DNA of 64,000 nucleotides from contig CAZUCE010000020.1 in NCBI GenBank assembly GCA_964619265.1, positions 11,675 through 75,674 on the forward strand, in the 5' to 3' direction. Source of the DNA: CAZUCE01 sp964619265 (GTDB lineage Bacteria > Planctomycetota > UBA1135 > GCA-002686595). Below, one piece after another: positions 1 through 7,962 of this stretch; the first letter of the stretch is position 1, and the number at the start of each line of letters is the position of its first letter. The translations under genes and the position numbers were made by a program. The notes under the pieces are model-generated. The model worked only from the letters and a program-made list of their open reading frames with translations. It had not been told where the DNA came from and searched no databases.

Positions 1-852
1 GACGGAAAGGCTCTTGCCAAGAAGGTCCGCGCTCGCGTGGCCGAGCGCGCCGCGAACGTGACCCGAGCCGCGCGCGCTCCAGGCTTGGTGGTCGTGTTGG
101 TTGGCGACGATCAGGCCAGCCAGGTCTACGTGCGCAACAAGGGCAAGGCTGCGAAGAAGGCGGGCTTTGAGGCGCGCACGGTCCGGCTTCCCGCTGCGAC
201 CGGCCAAGCCGAGCTGCTGGCCTTGGTGGACCAGCTCAATGGAGATGGGGCGGTCGACGGAATCTTGATCCAGTTACCGCTGCCAAAGGGCCTGGACGCT
301 GGGGAAGTCGTGGCGCGGCTCGATCCAACAAAGGACGTAGACGGTCTCGGACCGGCCAATGTGGCGGCCCTTTGGACCGGGGAGCCCGGACTGCGCCCCT
401 GCACACCGCTCGGCTGCATGGAGCTCTTGGATCACGCAGGAGTCGACCCCGGCGGCCGCAGAGCCGTGGTGCTCGGGCGTTCGATCCTGGTCGGCAAGCC
501 GGTGGCTGCGCTGCTTTTGGCACGCAACGCGACCGTGACCATCGCCCACAGCCGCACGCGCGATCTGCCCGAACTGTGCCGTGAAGCGGACATCCTCGTG
601 GCCGCCGTCGGGCGCGCGGGCCTCGTGAAGGGCGATTGGGTGCGGCCCGGGGCCTGTGTCCTCGACGTCGGCATCAACCGCGGCGAGGACGGAAAACTCT
701 GTGGGGATGTCGACTTCGAGCCGGCCCGGGAACGGGCGGGCTCGATCACTCCGGTCCCCGGGGGGGTCGGGCCGATGACCATCGCGATGCTGCTGTCCAA
801 TACCGTCACCGCCGCTGAACGCCGGCTGAATCTCTTCGAGGCCCCGGTATGA
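1..852 (+). CDS. folD: Bifunctional methylenetetrahydrofolate dehydrogenase / methenyltetrahydrofolate cyclohydrolase (5' end cut by window)
   Basis: Interconverts 5,10-methylene-, methenyl- and 10-formyl-tetrahydrofolate in the cytoplasm, supplying one-carbon units for purine, thymidylate and formyl-Met synthesis. The frame is open to base 1 and begins DGKALAKKVRARV, matching the usual FolD N-terminus, so only a few residues are missing; the GTG at 37 is internal. Visible family motifs are the catalytic YVRNK, QLPLPKGL, DVDGLGPANV, PCTPLG, GRSILVGKP with ATVTIAHSRT (NAD(P) binding), and the C-terminal PVPGGVGPMT. Its stop overlaps the next gene by ATGA, so the two are probably cotranscribed. 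The purine gene purN, a user of 10-formyl-THF, lies elsewhere in the window. Identification is secure. Confidence 0.97.
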   Translation, partial: DGKALAKKVRARVAERAANVTRAARAPGLVVVLVGDDQASQVYVRNKGKAAKKAGFEARTVRLPAATGQAELLALVDQLNGDGAVDGILIQLPLPKGLDAGEVVARLDPTKDVDGLGPANVAALWTGEPGLRPCTPLGCMELLDHAGVDPGGRRAVVLGRSILVGKPVAALLLARNATVTIAHSRTRDLPELCREADILVAAVGRAGLVKGDWVRPGACVLDVGINRGEDGKLCGDVDFEPARERAGSITPVPGGVGPMTIAMLLSNTVTAAERRLNLFEAPV

Positions 853-1682
853 GCGCAACCACCTGGAGCGAAGGCGGGATGGGAGGAGGCATGGGCGGCG
901 GGTTGTCGCTTCCGCAGCTGACCCCGATGGTCAAGCGGCTCATGATCGGCTTGTTTGGCATTTGGATCGCCCAGATGCTGATGCCGATCGGGATGCGAGC
1001 GGGCATCGAGTCGTTCTTTTCGCTCGATCCCGAGGACTGGTTCAAAGGCCCGCTGTTCTTGCCCCTATGGCAGCTGGTTACCTACGGCGCATTGCATTCG
1101 AGCGACCTGTTTCACGTCCTGTGGAACGTGCTCTATCTGTACTTCTTTGGGACGATGCTCGAGGGTCTGATCGGCTCTCGAAGGTTCCTTTCGGTGTTCC
1201 TCGGGGGTGTCGTGGTGGGCGGTATCGGCTCGCTGGCGTGGAAGCTAACCACGGGAAGCCCGGCGATTACCTTGGGCGCCTCGGCGGGCTGTTTGGCCGT
1301 CTTGTGTGCGGTCGCTGTGCTGCGACCTCGCGCTCCGGTCATCCTGATTTTCATTCCGATCCCGCTGGCCTGGTTGGCGGGCGGCCTGGTGGCTCTGGAT
1401 GCGTTCGCTGCCCTGGGCCAGATCGAGGGGGGCGCGGGGAGCGGCGTGGACAATTTTGCGCACCTCGCAGGCGCAGGCTTCGGATTCTTGGCGGCTCGGC
1501 TCGGCTGGATCTGGGTCGACCCCGGCGAGAAGCTCGGCGAGGCCCTCGAAGCCCGCCGGGCGGTTTCTGAACGAGCCGATTCGGAGAAGCTCGACGACCT
1601 GCTGCGGCGGATCCACGAGGAGGGCATCGGGTCGCTCACCGATCGCGAGCGCGAATTCCTGAAGAAGATGTCCAAGCGCTGA
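849..1682 (+). CDS. Rhomboid family intramembrane serine protease
   Basis: A polytopic membrane protein of 277 residues expected to cleave transmembrane substrates within the lipid bilayer. The catalytic serine lies in GASAG (Ser145) and the partner histidine in NFAHLAGAG (His205). The first-core-helix HxxxN motif is visible as HVLWN (His89, Asn93). The hydrophobic stretches fit a six-helix core. The N-terminus is Gly/Met-rich (GGMGGGMGGG). The C-terminal 40 residues are charged and end in a soluble segment, SLTDREREFLKKMSK, a tail often attached to bacterial rhomboids. The ATG overlaps the folD stop by four bases. The substrate is unknown. Confidence 0.9.
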   Translation: MSATTWSEGGMGGGMGGGLSLPQLTPMVKRLMIGLFGIWIAQMLMPIGMRAGIESFFSLDPEDWFKGPLFLPLWQLVTYGALHSSDLFHVLWNVLYLYFFGTMLEGLIGSRRFLSVFLGGVVVGGIGSLAWKLTTGSPAITLGASAGCLAVLCAVAVLRPRAPVILIFIPIPLAWLAGGLVALDAFAALGQIEGGAGSGVDNFAHLAGAGFGFLAARLGWIWVDPGEKLGEALEARRAVSERADSEKLDDLLRRIHEEGIGSLTDREREFLKKMSKR

Positions 1683-1841
1683 TCCCAGCAGCCCGGCCCA
1701 AGCGGCTCGATTGGGCAGGGCTGGCGTAGCAGGGGCCGCGGGGGCTGGATTCCCCCCCGGGGACGATGGGGGAGCGGACCCCGGGGCGTAGGCGTGACCC
1801 GGCAGGGTGGCTAGAATGCTGGGCGGATCCTGAGAGGGAAG

Positions 1842-1864
1842 AACGGCCGCTCACGGCCGGTTTT
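1842..1864 (+). terminator. Weak candidate hairpin with short T-run after the rhomboid gene
   Basis: The stretch AACGGCCG-CTCA-CGGCCGGTTTT can fold into a GC stem with one bulged base followed by four T. It lies in the 273-bp non-coding interval 1683-1955 between the rhomboid gene and the next gene. The T-run is short and the stem small, so this is only a candidate. I see nothing else clear in this interval. Confidence 0.25.
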
Positions 1865-1955
1865 CCTGTCCCGTAGTCCACACCCACCGCGTGTCCGCGG
1901 GGCCCGGCCGGCACTCTATGAGCCGCGTTCGGGGCCTTCGGATGCGACCAGCTCC

Positions 1956-4037
1956 ATGGAATCGATGACAACTCGACACACCTTCTCGCTCCCGCTCGGA
2001 TTGGCTCTGCTCGCCTTGCCCGGTGCGTTCCTGCTCGAGCGGATGGCTGTGGCTGCCGAACCCGGTGCTGCAGCCGAGTTGGCTGCCCAGGAGATCGAAA
2101 GCCGGGCGGCTCTGAACGCAGCGATCACGGCGGCTCTCCAGAAATTCGACACGCGGACCGTCGAGAAGCTGCTCAAGGACTACCCGGAGTGGGGCGAGCG
2201 GGACGCGGTCACCCGCGTGGAGAGTCTGGCTTGGCATCCCAACGAAAGGGTCATCGAGCAGATGAAGCCTTTCCGGACCGCTTGGAAGGAGGCCTACGGA
2301 GACGAGTTCCTCACCAAGATGGAGAAGATCCTGACCGGCATGCCGGCTTCTCTACGCCGGAAACGCGGTGAGCTTCTGAACGATTTCGACCAGGCCTACG
2401 CCGTGTTCTTGAATCTCGAGGCTAAGAGCCCGAGCAAGGATCGCGATGTCCAGATCAAGGCAGCCGGCGCTGACCTCGAGCTGATCGGCGATGCCATGCA
2501 GGAGATCGGAGACCCCTACTACGCGTCGTTGGCTCACTTCTTCGCCGGACTCGCCCACCACGAATCTCGCGTCGGGGAGCAGCAGGACGTCCTGGTGCTG
2601 GCTCGCTGTCTCCAGAAGATGGCTGAATCCCGAGATCTCGTGGACCACGAGGGCGAGTCGATGGTTTGGGTTCGCCTAACCTTGAAGCAATTGGAGGAGG
2701 GAGGGATCGATCCCGAGGCGGTAGCAGCAGGCGAGCCTGGAACCACATCGATCTACAAGTTTGGCGAGTCGGCGCTCTACGACGGTGCGTTCCGGATCTT
2801 GGAAGCACCCACCGAAGTCGCGCGCCCGGGCTTTGCCACGGATGCGGCCTACGTGACGTGGCCTCAGCTCCAGCTGTTCAAGATCGGCACGACAGCGGAA
2901 TTTGGCGGTATGGCCAAGTCCCCGGAGGTCACTCGGGTCAAGGACGCCGTGTTTGAGGTCAAGGGCACCGACGGAACCACGTCCACTCATCAGGTGACCG
3001 GCAAGGTCACGCTGGTGGAGACGACCGCGGGCGATCCGCCGCATCCCTTTGCGTTCTTCTTTCAGGTCGGCAACAGCCAGGACTTCTTCCAGGGCATCCA
3101 GGTCAATTTGCAGCCCAACGCCGACTACCTCGGCCTGTACTCGCTACCGGCCTGCGGCATGACGTTTCAGGTCAACGAAGTGCCGGTCACGGTGTTCGAC
3201 GACAACGCCGACGGCATCTTTGGGACGAAGGTCCCGCTGACCTACAACTACGTCGGGATGACCAAGGGCGAGTTTCAGCCGGACATGGACACTGTGTTGG
3301 TCGGCAAGGCCAAGCGAGCTGTGCCCTTCTCGGAGTTCCTGCAGATCGAGGACACCTGGTACAAATTTGAAGCCGAAAACAACGGGGCGGCCTTCCGGCT
3401 CGCACCGGTTGAGGATTTGAAGACCGGCGAGTTGGTTCTACGGTTCAGCGGTCCGGACCCCGAGTGGTTGATCCTCAAGGGCGAAGGCGACCTCGAGAAC
3501 TGCTACTTCGACCTGACGACTTCCCGCAAATTGGAGGTGCCGGTGGGACGCTATAGCCTCTACTACGGCGGCTTCCGCGAAGGGGTTCGCTCCGATGGCA
3601 TCCGAAAGGCGATTGTCGTGCCGGGCAAGTCCCCGAAATTTTGGTCGGTGAGCGAAGACGAGGCCACCGACGTCGAGTTGGGCGAACCGTTCGACATCGA
3701 CTTCAAGTTCACCGCGAACGACGCACGAGTCACCGTGATCGGCCAGTCCTTGACCGTCACCGGCAAGGCCGGCGAGCGCTACCACCGCCTGTGGAACCTG
3801 CGGCTCGCTCCGGAGGCTCAGGTCCGCAAGGCCGGCAAGGGCAAGGGAGCCAAGGGCGGCCGGATGGCCCTGATCAACGATCAGAACACTCTGAACGACA
3901 AGGGCTATGAGTTCGGCTGGAAGCCCTTGGATCTCGAGGTCGAGAACCGCTACGGCACCGACGCCGTGGAGGTTCGTTTGGTCGAAAAGAAGAACAAGCT
4001 ATTCGGAAAGTTGGAATCTTCCTGGCGCTCGAACTGA
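1956..4037 (+). CDS. Large exported protein of unknown function
   Basis: A 693-residue protein that I do not recognise. It opens with a positively charged stretch, a hydrophobic core (LPLGLALLALPGAFLL) and a plausible signal peptidase site after VAA near residue 34, so it should be exported. Residues about 50-250 look helical and charged; the remainder looks beta-rich. One segment, FDDNADGIFG, resembles an Asp-rich calcium loop (DxDxDG type). Near the end is a basic linker, KAGKGKGAKGGR. The ATG at 1956 is chosen because it directly precedes the signal peptide. It stands alone, upstream of serS with a 19-bp gap. It could ride the type II secretion system encoded downstream, but that is inference. 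Confidence 0.75.
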   Translation: MESMTTRHTFSLPLGLALLALPGAFLLERMAVAAEPGAAAELAAQEIESRAALNAAITAALQKFDTRTVEKLLKDYPEWGERDAVTRVESLAWHPNERVIEQMKPFRTAWKEAYGDEFLTKMEKILTGMPASLRRKRGELLNDFDQAYAVFLNLEAKSPSKDRDVQIKAAGADLELIGDAMQEIGDPYYASLAHFFAGLAHHESRVGEQQDVLVLARCLQKMAESRDLVDHEGESMVWVRLTLKQLEEGGIDPEAVAAGEPGTTSIYKFGESALYDGAFRILEAPTEVARPGFATDAAYVTWPQLQLFKIGTTAEFGGMAKSPEVTRVKDAVFEVKGTDGTTSTHQVTGKVTLVETTAGDPPHPFAFFFQVGNSQDFFQGIQVNLQPNADYLGLYSLPACGMTFQVNEVPVTVFDDNADGIFGTKVPLTYNYVGMTKGEFQPDMDTVLVGKAKRAVPFSEFLQIEDTWYKFEAENNGAAFRLAPVEDLKTGELVLRFSGPDPEWLILKGEGDLENCYFDLTTSRKLEVPVGRYSLYYGGFREGVRSDGIRKAIVVPGKSPKFWSVSEDEATDVELGEPFDIDFKFTANDARVTVIGQSLTVTGKAGERYHRLWNLRLAPEAQVRKAGKGKGAKGGRMALINDQNTLNDKGYEFGWKPLDLEVENRYGTDAVEVRLVEKKNKLFGKLESSWRSN

Positions 4038-4056
4038 CGTCTGGGATCCTTTCCCC

Positions 4057-5349
4057 ATGCTCGATCTCAAGCTGATTCGCGCGGAACCCGATCGGGTCCG
4101 CGAGGCCGCCCGTCGCAAGCGGATGACGGTGGACGTGGGCCGCATTCTCGAACTGGACGAAAGTTGCCGCAAACGCGGGGTGCGGATCGACGAGCTGCGA
4201 TCCAGCCAGAAGTCCGCGGGCAAGGCCATGGGCAAGGCCAGCCCAGAGGAGCGGGCCACGCTGCTTGAGAGCCAAAAGGCGCTCAAGGGTGAGCTGCGCG
4301 AGCTTGAGCAGCAAGACGGGCCCGAGCGCGAGGAACTGCGGACGCTGCTCCTCACGGTCCCGAATCTGCCGAGTGCGGAAGTGCCGGACGGAGACGATGA
4401 CACCGGCAACGTCGAGTTGCGGTTGGTTGGCGAGCCACGCGGCTTTGATTTTGAGCCCTGGAGCCACATTCAGCTCGGCGAGGCCCACGGCTGGCTCGAC
4501 ATCGAAGGCGGTGCACGCCTGGCCGGCAGCCGCAACTACGTCCTGATGGGCGAATTGGCCGAGCTGGAGGGCGCGGTCATGCGCTTCGCTTTGGATCACA
4601 TGCTGGCCAAGGGCTTCCGCCAGATTTCGGTACCGACCCTGGTTCGCCGCGAAGCCATGGAAGGCACCGGCTACTTCCCCGGTGGCGAAGAGCAGGCCTA
4701 CCGGACCGACGATCGAGACGAGCTGTTCTTGGTCGGCACGGCCGAGGTTCCCGTGACCGCCCTGCACGCGGGCGAGATTCTCGACCTGGATCGACTGCCT
4801 CTGCGTTACGTGGCCCTGTCTTCGTGCTACCGCCGCGAGGCTGGAACCTACGGCAAGGACACGAAGGGCCTGTATCGAGTGCACCAGTTCCAGAAGGTCG
4901 AACAGGTCCTCATCGACGTGGCCGACGAGGCCAATAGCCTCGAACAGCACCAGGCGATTCTGGACAACTCAGAGGAGGTTCTGCAGCTGCTCGGACTTCC
5001 CTACCGAGTCGTCAACGTCTGCGGCGGCGACCTGGGCCAGCCTCAGATTCAGAAGTTCGACATCGAGACCTGGATGCCCTCGCGCGAGGGCTACGGCGAA
5101 ACCCACAGCGCTTCACGTTTCCACGACTTCCAGGCCCGCCGTCTAAACCTGCGCTATCGCGATGGGGAAGGAAAGGTGCGGCTGTGCCACACGCTGAACA
5201 ACACCGTGGCGGCGAGCACGCGCATGCTGATCGCGTTGCTCGAAAACCACCAGACCTCGGCCGGTCAGATCGAGGTGCCCGAGCCGTTGCGTCCGTACCT
5301 GCGGGGCCGCGAGCTCCTGGGCGAGCCGATTCGCAGCAGCGCCAGCTGA
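4057..5349 (+). CDS. serS: Serine--tRNA ligase
   Basis: Class II aminoacyl-tRNA synthetase that charges tRNA-Ser (and tRNA-Sec) with serine. It has 430 residues, the family norm. The N-terminal 100 residues form the charged coiled-coil arm that grips the long variable arm of tRNA-Ser (MLDLKLIRAEPDRVREA, then helices rich in E, K and R). The catalytic core shows TAEVPVTALH, motif 2 (SSCYRREAG, then GLYRVHQFQKVE) and motif 3 (HTLNNT, then LIALLENHQ). The ATG at 4057 gives the canonical MLDLKLIR start; the frame is open further upstream but that part is not conserved. It converges with the gspJ end, four bases away. Confidence 0.97.
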   Translation: MLDLKLIRAEPDRVREAARRKRMTVDVGRILELDESCRKRGVRIDELRSSQKSAGKAMGKASPEERATLLESQKALKGELRELEQQDGPEREELRTLLLTVPNLPSAEVPDGDDDTGNVELRLVGEPRGFDFEPWSHIQLGEAHGWLDIEGGARLAGSRNYVLMGELAELEGAVMRFALDHMLAKGFRQISVPTLVRREAMEGTGYFPGGEEQAYRTDDRDELFLVGTAEVPVTALHAGEILDLDRLPLRYVALSSCYRREAGTYGKDTKGLYRVHQFQKVEQVLIDVADEANSLEQHQAILDNSEEVLQLLGLPYRVVNVCGGDLGQPQIQKFDIETWMPSREGYGETHSASRFHDFQARRLNLRYRDGEGKVRLCHTLNNTVAASTRMLIALLENHQTSAGQIEVPEPLRPYLRGRELLGEPIRSSAS

Positions 5350-5353
5350 AGAA

Positions 5354-6328
5354 TCAGCCGCCCCCGAGCAGGCCGCCAAGGTCGGGCACCGGAGCGTTGG
5401 AATCGGGGTTGGCGCCGAAGGGAAGTCCTCCGGGGGGCAGATTGTCGGTGGCTCCGCCATTGTTGAGGGCACCGCCATCTTGAAGGGCATCGCCGCCAAG
5501 CCCGGCTGCCCCCGGCGTTTGTCCTGGGGCCGACCCAAGCAGCGGCGGCGTGATGTCCGGGATCAGCACGACCGGCTGAACCGAGATGGCGGTCAACAGC
5601 GGGGAAGGGACCGGGAACACACGCTTGTAGGTGACCGTGCGCTTGTCGACGCGTGCGACCTCCAGCTGTTCACGCACAAGGCGTGGCGCAAGCTCGAGGG
5701 TGAGAGTGATTTCGATGCGCCGCGGAAGCCCCACGTCTTCGCCTTCGCCCCAGCCGTCGATGGGTTCGGCGTCTTCGCCGATCTCACGGAAGCACTGGAT
5801 GTCGAGGCCCTTCACACGGTCGTGGAGGAAGCTGTACTGACCACCCTCAAACGGTTCTTCGTCGATACCGAAGCCTTCCCGGCGCCAGATTTCGAGGAAG
5901 TCCGAGGGTGCATCGGGATTGGGGCGCAGGACGTATCCCACTTCGCCGTAGTCGGCGAAGACGTACTCCGATGCGTCGCGCTCGGTGCGCAGCATCGAGT
6001 CGGTGGAGGAGATCAGGGCCAGGCTGTCGGCGTCCAGTCCGCTGATGGTGCGGTCCTTGACGAACAACGCCTCGGCCGGTTCGCGGCCGTACAAAAACAT
6101 GGCGCGCAGGTCGCGCTCGATCAGGTCGAGCACCGCTGGACCGGCCAGTTGCGTCTCCTGGACGTTGTGGATGACGTCTCGGGTCGAACGCGCGGCATTG
6201 AGTACTTGGGTGATCGATACGAGCAGGCCAGACATGATCAACATGACGACCATGACCTCAACCAGTGTGAAACCGGCCGAAGGGGGGGCGAGCTTGGAGC
6301 TCCGCAGATCAGGTTGCATGGGATTCAT
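5354..6328 (-). CDS. gspJ: Type II secretion minor pseudopilin, GspJ-like
   Basis: A 324-residue prepilin-like protein at the promoter-distal end of the secretion cluster. After a short basic leader comes SAG|FTLVEVMVVMLIMSG, the type III signal cut by prepilin peptidase before Phe, with the Glu at +5. Position in the gene order, after G, H and I, and the larger size point to GspJ, a component of the pseudopilus tip. The last 70 residues are rich in Gly, Pro, Ala and Asn and look unstructured, an extension beyond usual GspJ. The ATG at 6328 is chosen because it overlaps the gspI stop as ATGA and follows a GGAAGG ribosome site; a longer frame to 6385 would sit inside gspI. Confidence 0.8.
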   Translation of the reverse strand: MNPMQPDLRSSKLAPPSAGFTLVEVMVVMLIMSGLLVSITQVLNAARSTRDVIHNVQETQLAGPAVLDLIERDLRAMFLYGREPAEALFVKDRTISGLDADSLALISSTDSMLRTERDASEYVFADYGEVGYVLRPNPDAPSDFLEIWRREGFGIDEEPFEGGQYSFLHDRVKGLDIQCFREIGEDAEPIDGWGEGEDVGLPRRIEITLTLELAPRLVREQLEVARVDKRTVTYKRVFPVPSPLLTAISVQPVVLIPDITPPLLGSAPGQTPGAAGLGGDALQDGGALNNGGATDNLPPGGLPFGANPDSNAPVPDLGGLLGGG

Positions 6329-6867
6329 CCTTCCAGTTCCTCTTGTTCTTCGTCGCTGCCGTAGACCTGATCCCAGGGAAACCACTGCTCGAGCGTCAGC
6401 TCGTCCGGGTAGTCCTGGATGAGTGGAAAGACCACCCGGACTCGCACTTTTTCGTAGGGCTCGTCGTTCTCTTCGTCGTCTTCGTCCTGTTCGTCGTCAT
6501 CCGCCCAGGAGTCGTGGGCCTGGTTGCCGTAGGTGCCTTCGAGGTCTTCGTCGCGAAAGGTGTCCTCACCAACAACTACTTCGTAGGAAAACTTCGGGTG
6601 GCCTTCATCGGCATAGCTGCCGTCCAGGCCGTCGGCAACGTCCTCAGCCCACAGGCCCGCGCCGACTTCGCCCAGAGTCACCAGGCCCAACTCGCGCGCC
6701 AGCTTGAAGTTGCGCGTGTACGCGGCCTGCAACTTGGATCCATTCAGACCCTGAAGACACAGGACTAGCGCGATGCCGACGATCACGATCGTCACGGCCA
6801 CCTCGGCCAGGGTAAAGCCCTGCTGATTCCCCGCGCGGAGATTTAGGCGGTACGGGACGGGGCTCAT
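6325..6867 (-). CDS. gspI: Type II secretion minor pseudopilin, GspI-like
   Basis: A 180-residue pseudopilin. The prepilin site is NQQG|FTLAEVAVTIVIVG, with Glu at +5 and the hydrophobic helix that follows. Gene order and overlap on both sides (ATGA with gspH and with gspJ) support assignment as GspI, part of the tip complex. It is longer than typical GspI because of a very acidic segment at residues 119-138, where nearly all residues are Asp or Glu, and an acidic C-terminus (SDEEQEELEG). These may bind calcium, as do several pseudopilins, but no defined ligand set is visible. The I versus H/J assignment rests mainly on order. Confidence 0.75.
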   Translation of the reverse strand: MSPVPYRLNLRAGNQQGFTLAEVAVTIVIVGIALVLCLQGLNGSKLQAAYTRNFKLARELGLVTLGEVGAGLWAEDVADGLDGSYADEGHPKFSYEVVVGEDTFRDEDLEGTYGNQAHDSWADDDEQDEDDEENDEPYEKVRVRVVFPLIQDYPDELTLEQWFPWDQVYGSDEEQEELEG

Positions 6868-7436
6868 TGGAAGTCGATGTCGGTTGGGGCTTCGCGCTCA
6901 AAAAAGTCGTCGTGGAACCGGATCAGACCGGTTAGTCCGAGGACTTCGATGGTGCTGTAGCGCTCGGGGTTCTCCTGGCGGAGCGTAACGGTGTGGTCGT
7001 TGGAGGCCCCAAGCGGGTCGAAGCGAACGAAAACTTCGATGTCGCCGACGTTGTAGATGGTGCCGTCGATCGTGATTTCGTGGAAGTGGACCCCGTCCTG
7101 GAGTTTGGTCACGTTGACCCGCTTGCGCTTCTCGGGGTCGGGTTGAAAACGACCCTCTTCGTCGAAGGGCAGCAGCATCCAGTAGGTGTCGTTTTCCAGG
7201 TTGTAGACCACCTGATATTCCTTGGCCCGGGCGATGGCCTCCGAGCGAGCCGAATGCAATCGAGAGGAAATGCCGCGCACCGCCGAATTGAGCTGCTGCC
7301 CGGGCAGGATCCGCTCAAAAGAAACACTGACCACACTGGCGATCAGGCCGAGCACCAAGACCGCCATCATCAATTCGATGAGCGTGAAGCCGGCGTTGGC
7401 TTCTCGCTGGACGGTGGATGAGGTCTGGACTTTCAC
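6864..7436 (-). CDS. gspH: Type II secretion minor pseudopilin, GspH-like
   Basis: A 190-residue pseudopilin with the prepilin cleavage site ANAG|FTLIELMMAVLVLG and Glu at +5. The following region (SARSEAIARAKEYQVVY, then a beta-rich globular part) fits the GspH/FimT fold, in which a helix carrying the ARSEAI-type segment precedes the beta domain. It sits between gspG (16-bp gap) and gspI (ATGA overlap) in the usual G-H-I-J order. GspH is expected to join the tip or shaft of the pseudopilus in the inner membrane and periplasm. Confidence 0.82.
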   Translation of the reverse strand: MKVQTSSTVQREANAGFTLIELMMAVLVLGLIASVVSVSFERILPGQQLNSAVRGISSRLHSARSEAIARAKEYQVVYNLENDTYWMLLPFDEEGRFQPDPEKRKRVNVTKLQDGVHFHEITIDGTIYNVGDIEVFVRFDPLGASNDHTVTLRQENPERYSTIEVLGLTGLIRFHDDFFEREAPTDIDFQ

Positions 7437-7452
7437 GCCGATTCGTGGAGGA

Positions 7453-7899
7453 CTACTCTTCTTCGCCGAGAATGCTCAGGTTTGAGATGTCCTCATCATC
7501 GCCTTCGCCGCCCGGGCTCTGGTCCTTACCAAAGGTGTAAATGCGGTAGGTGCCGGTACCCGTGACGCTCGGCGGGTCGTACATGTACGGCATTTTCCAA
7601 GGGTCCTTGGGGATCGTCTTGGTCTTTAGGTACGGCTGGCCTCCATCGGCAGGGTTGAGCAGTTCTTCGAGCGATTCGGGAAACGAGCCCGAGTTTTCGA
7701 GCATGAATTGGTCGACGGCGCTACTTAGGGAGCTGATGTCGCCTTTGACCTTGCCCTTGATCGCGGTTCCGAGCTGCCGGACGACGTTCGGGACGACCAG
7801 GGTCGCGAGCAGGCCGATGATCACGATGACGACCATCATCTCGGCCAGGGAGAAGCCCGATTTCGCTCGGCGCAGGCGGTGAGTGCTTTGCAGTTTCAT
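7453..7899 (-). CDS. gspG: Type II secretion major pseudopilin GspG
   Basis: A 148-residue protein that should polymerise into the pseudopilus pushing substrates through the secretin. It has the prepilin site KSG|FSLAEMMVVIVIIG with Glu at +5, then the major-pseudopilin region including GDISSLSSAVDQFMLENSG and the YL-KTK-IPKDPW stretch typical of GspG. The C-terminus is acidic (GGEGDDEDISN, ending LGEEE). Family GspG proteins bind a calcium ion in the C-terminal loop; acidic residues are available, but I cannot map the ligands. It lies 63 bp downstream of gspF. Confidence 0.92.
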   Translation of the reverse strand: MKLQSTHRLRRAKSGFSLAEMMVVIVIIGLLATLVVPNVVRQLGTAIKGKVKGDISSLSSAVDQFMLENSGSFPESLEELLNPADGGQPYLKTKTIPKDPWKMPYMYDPPSVTGTGTYRIYTFGKDQSPGGEGDDEDISNLSILGEEE

Positions 7900-7962
7900 G
7901 TGGGAGGTGTGCGCCAGAGGGCGCGGGCCATGTCGGCGATTCGGTAGGGGCGTTCTCGTGCG

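Noticed and set aside
1842..1864. Terminator read as a strong rho-independent signal
   Set aside because: The stem is short with a bulge and the T-run is only four; kept only as a low-confidence candidate.
3874..4950. Long minus-strand frame opposite serS
   Set aside because: Shadow of the GC-rich codon pattern of serS; no family motif and opposite to a secure gene. Similar antisense frames at 9534-10784, 41231-42739, 42546-43652 and 59925-61844 were dropped for the same reason.
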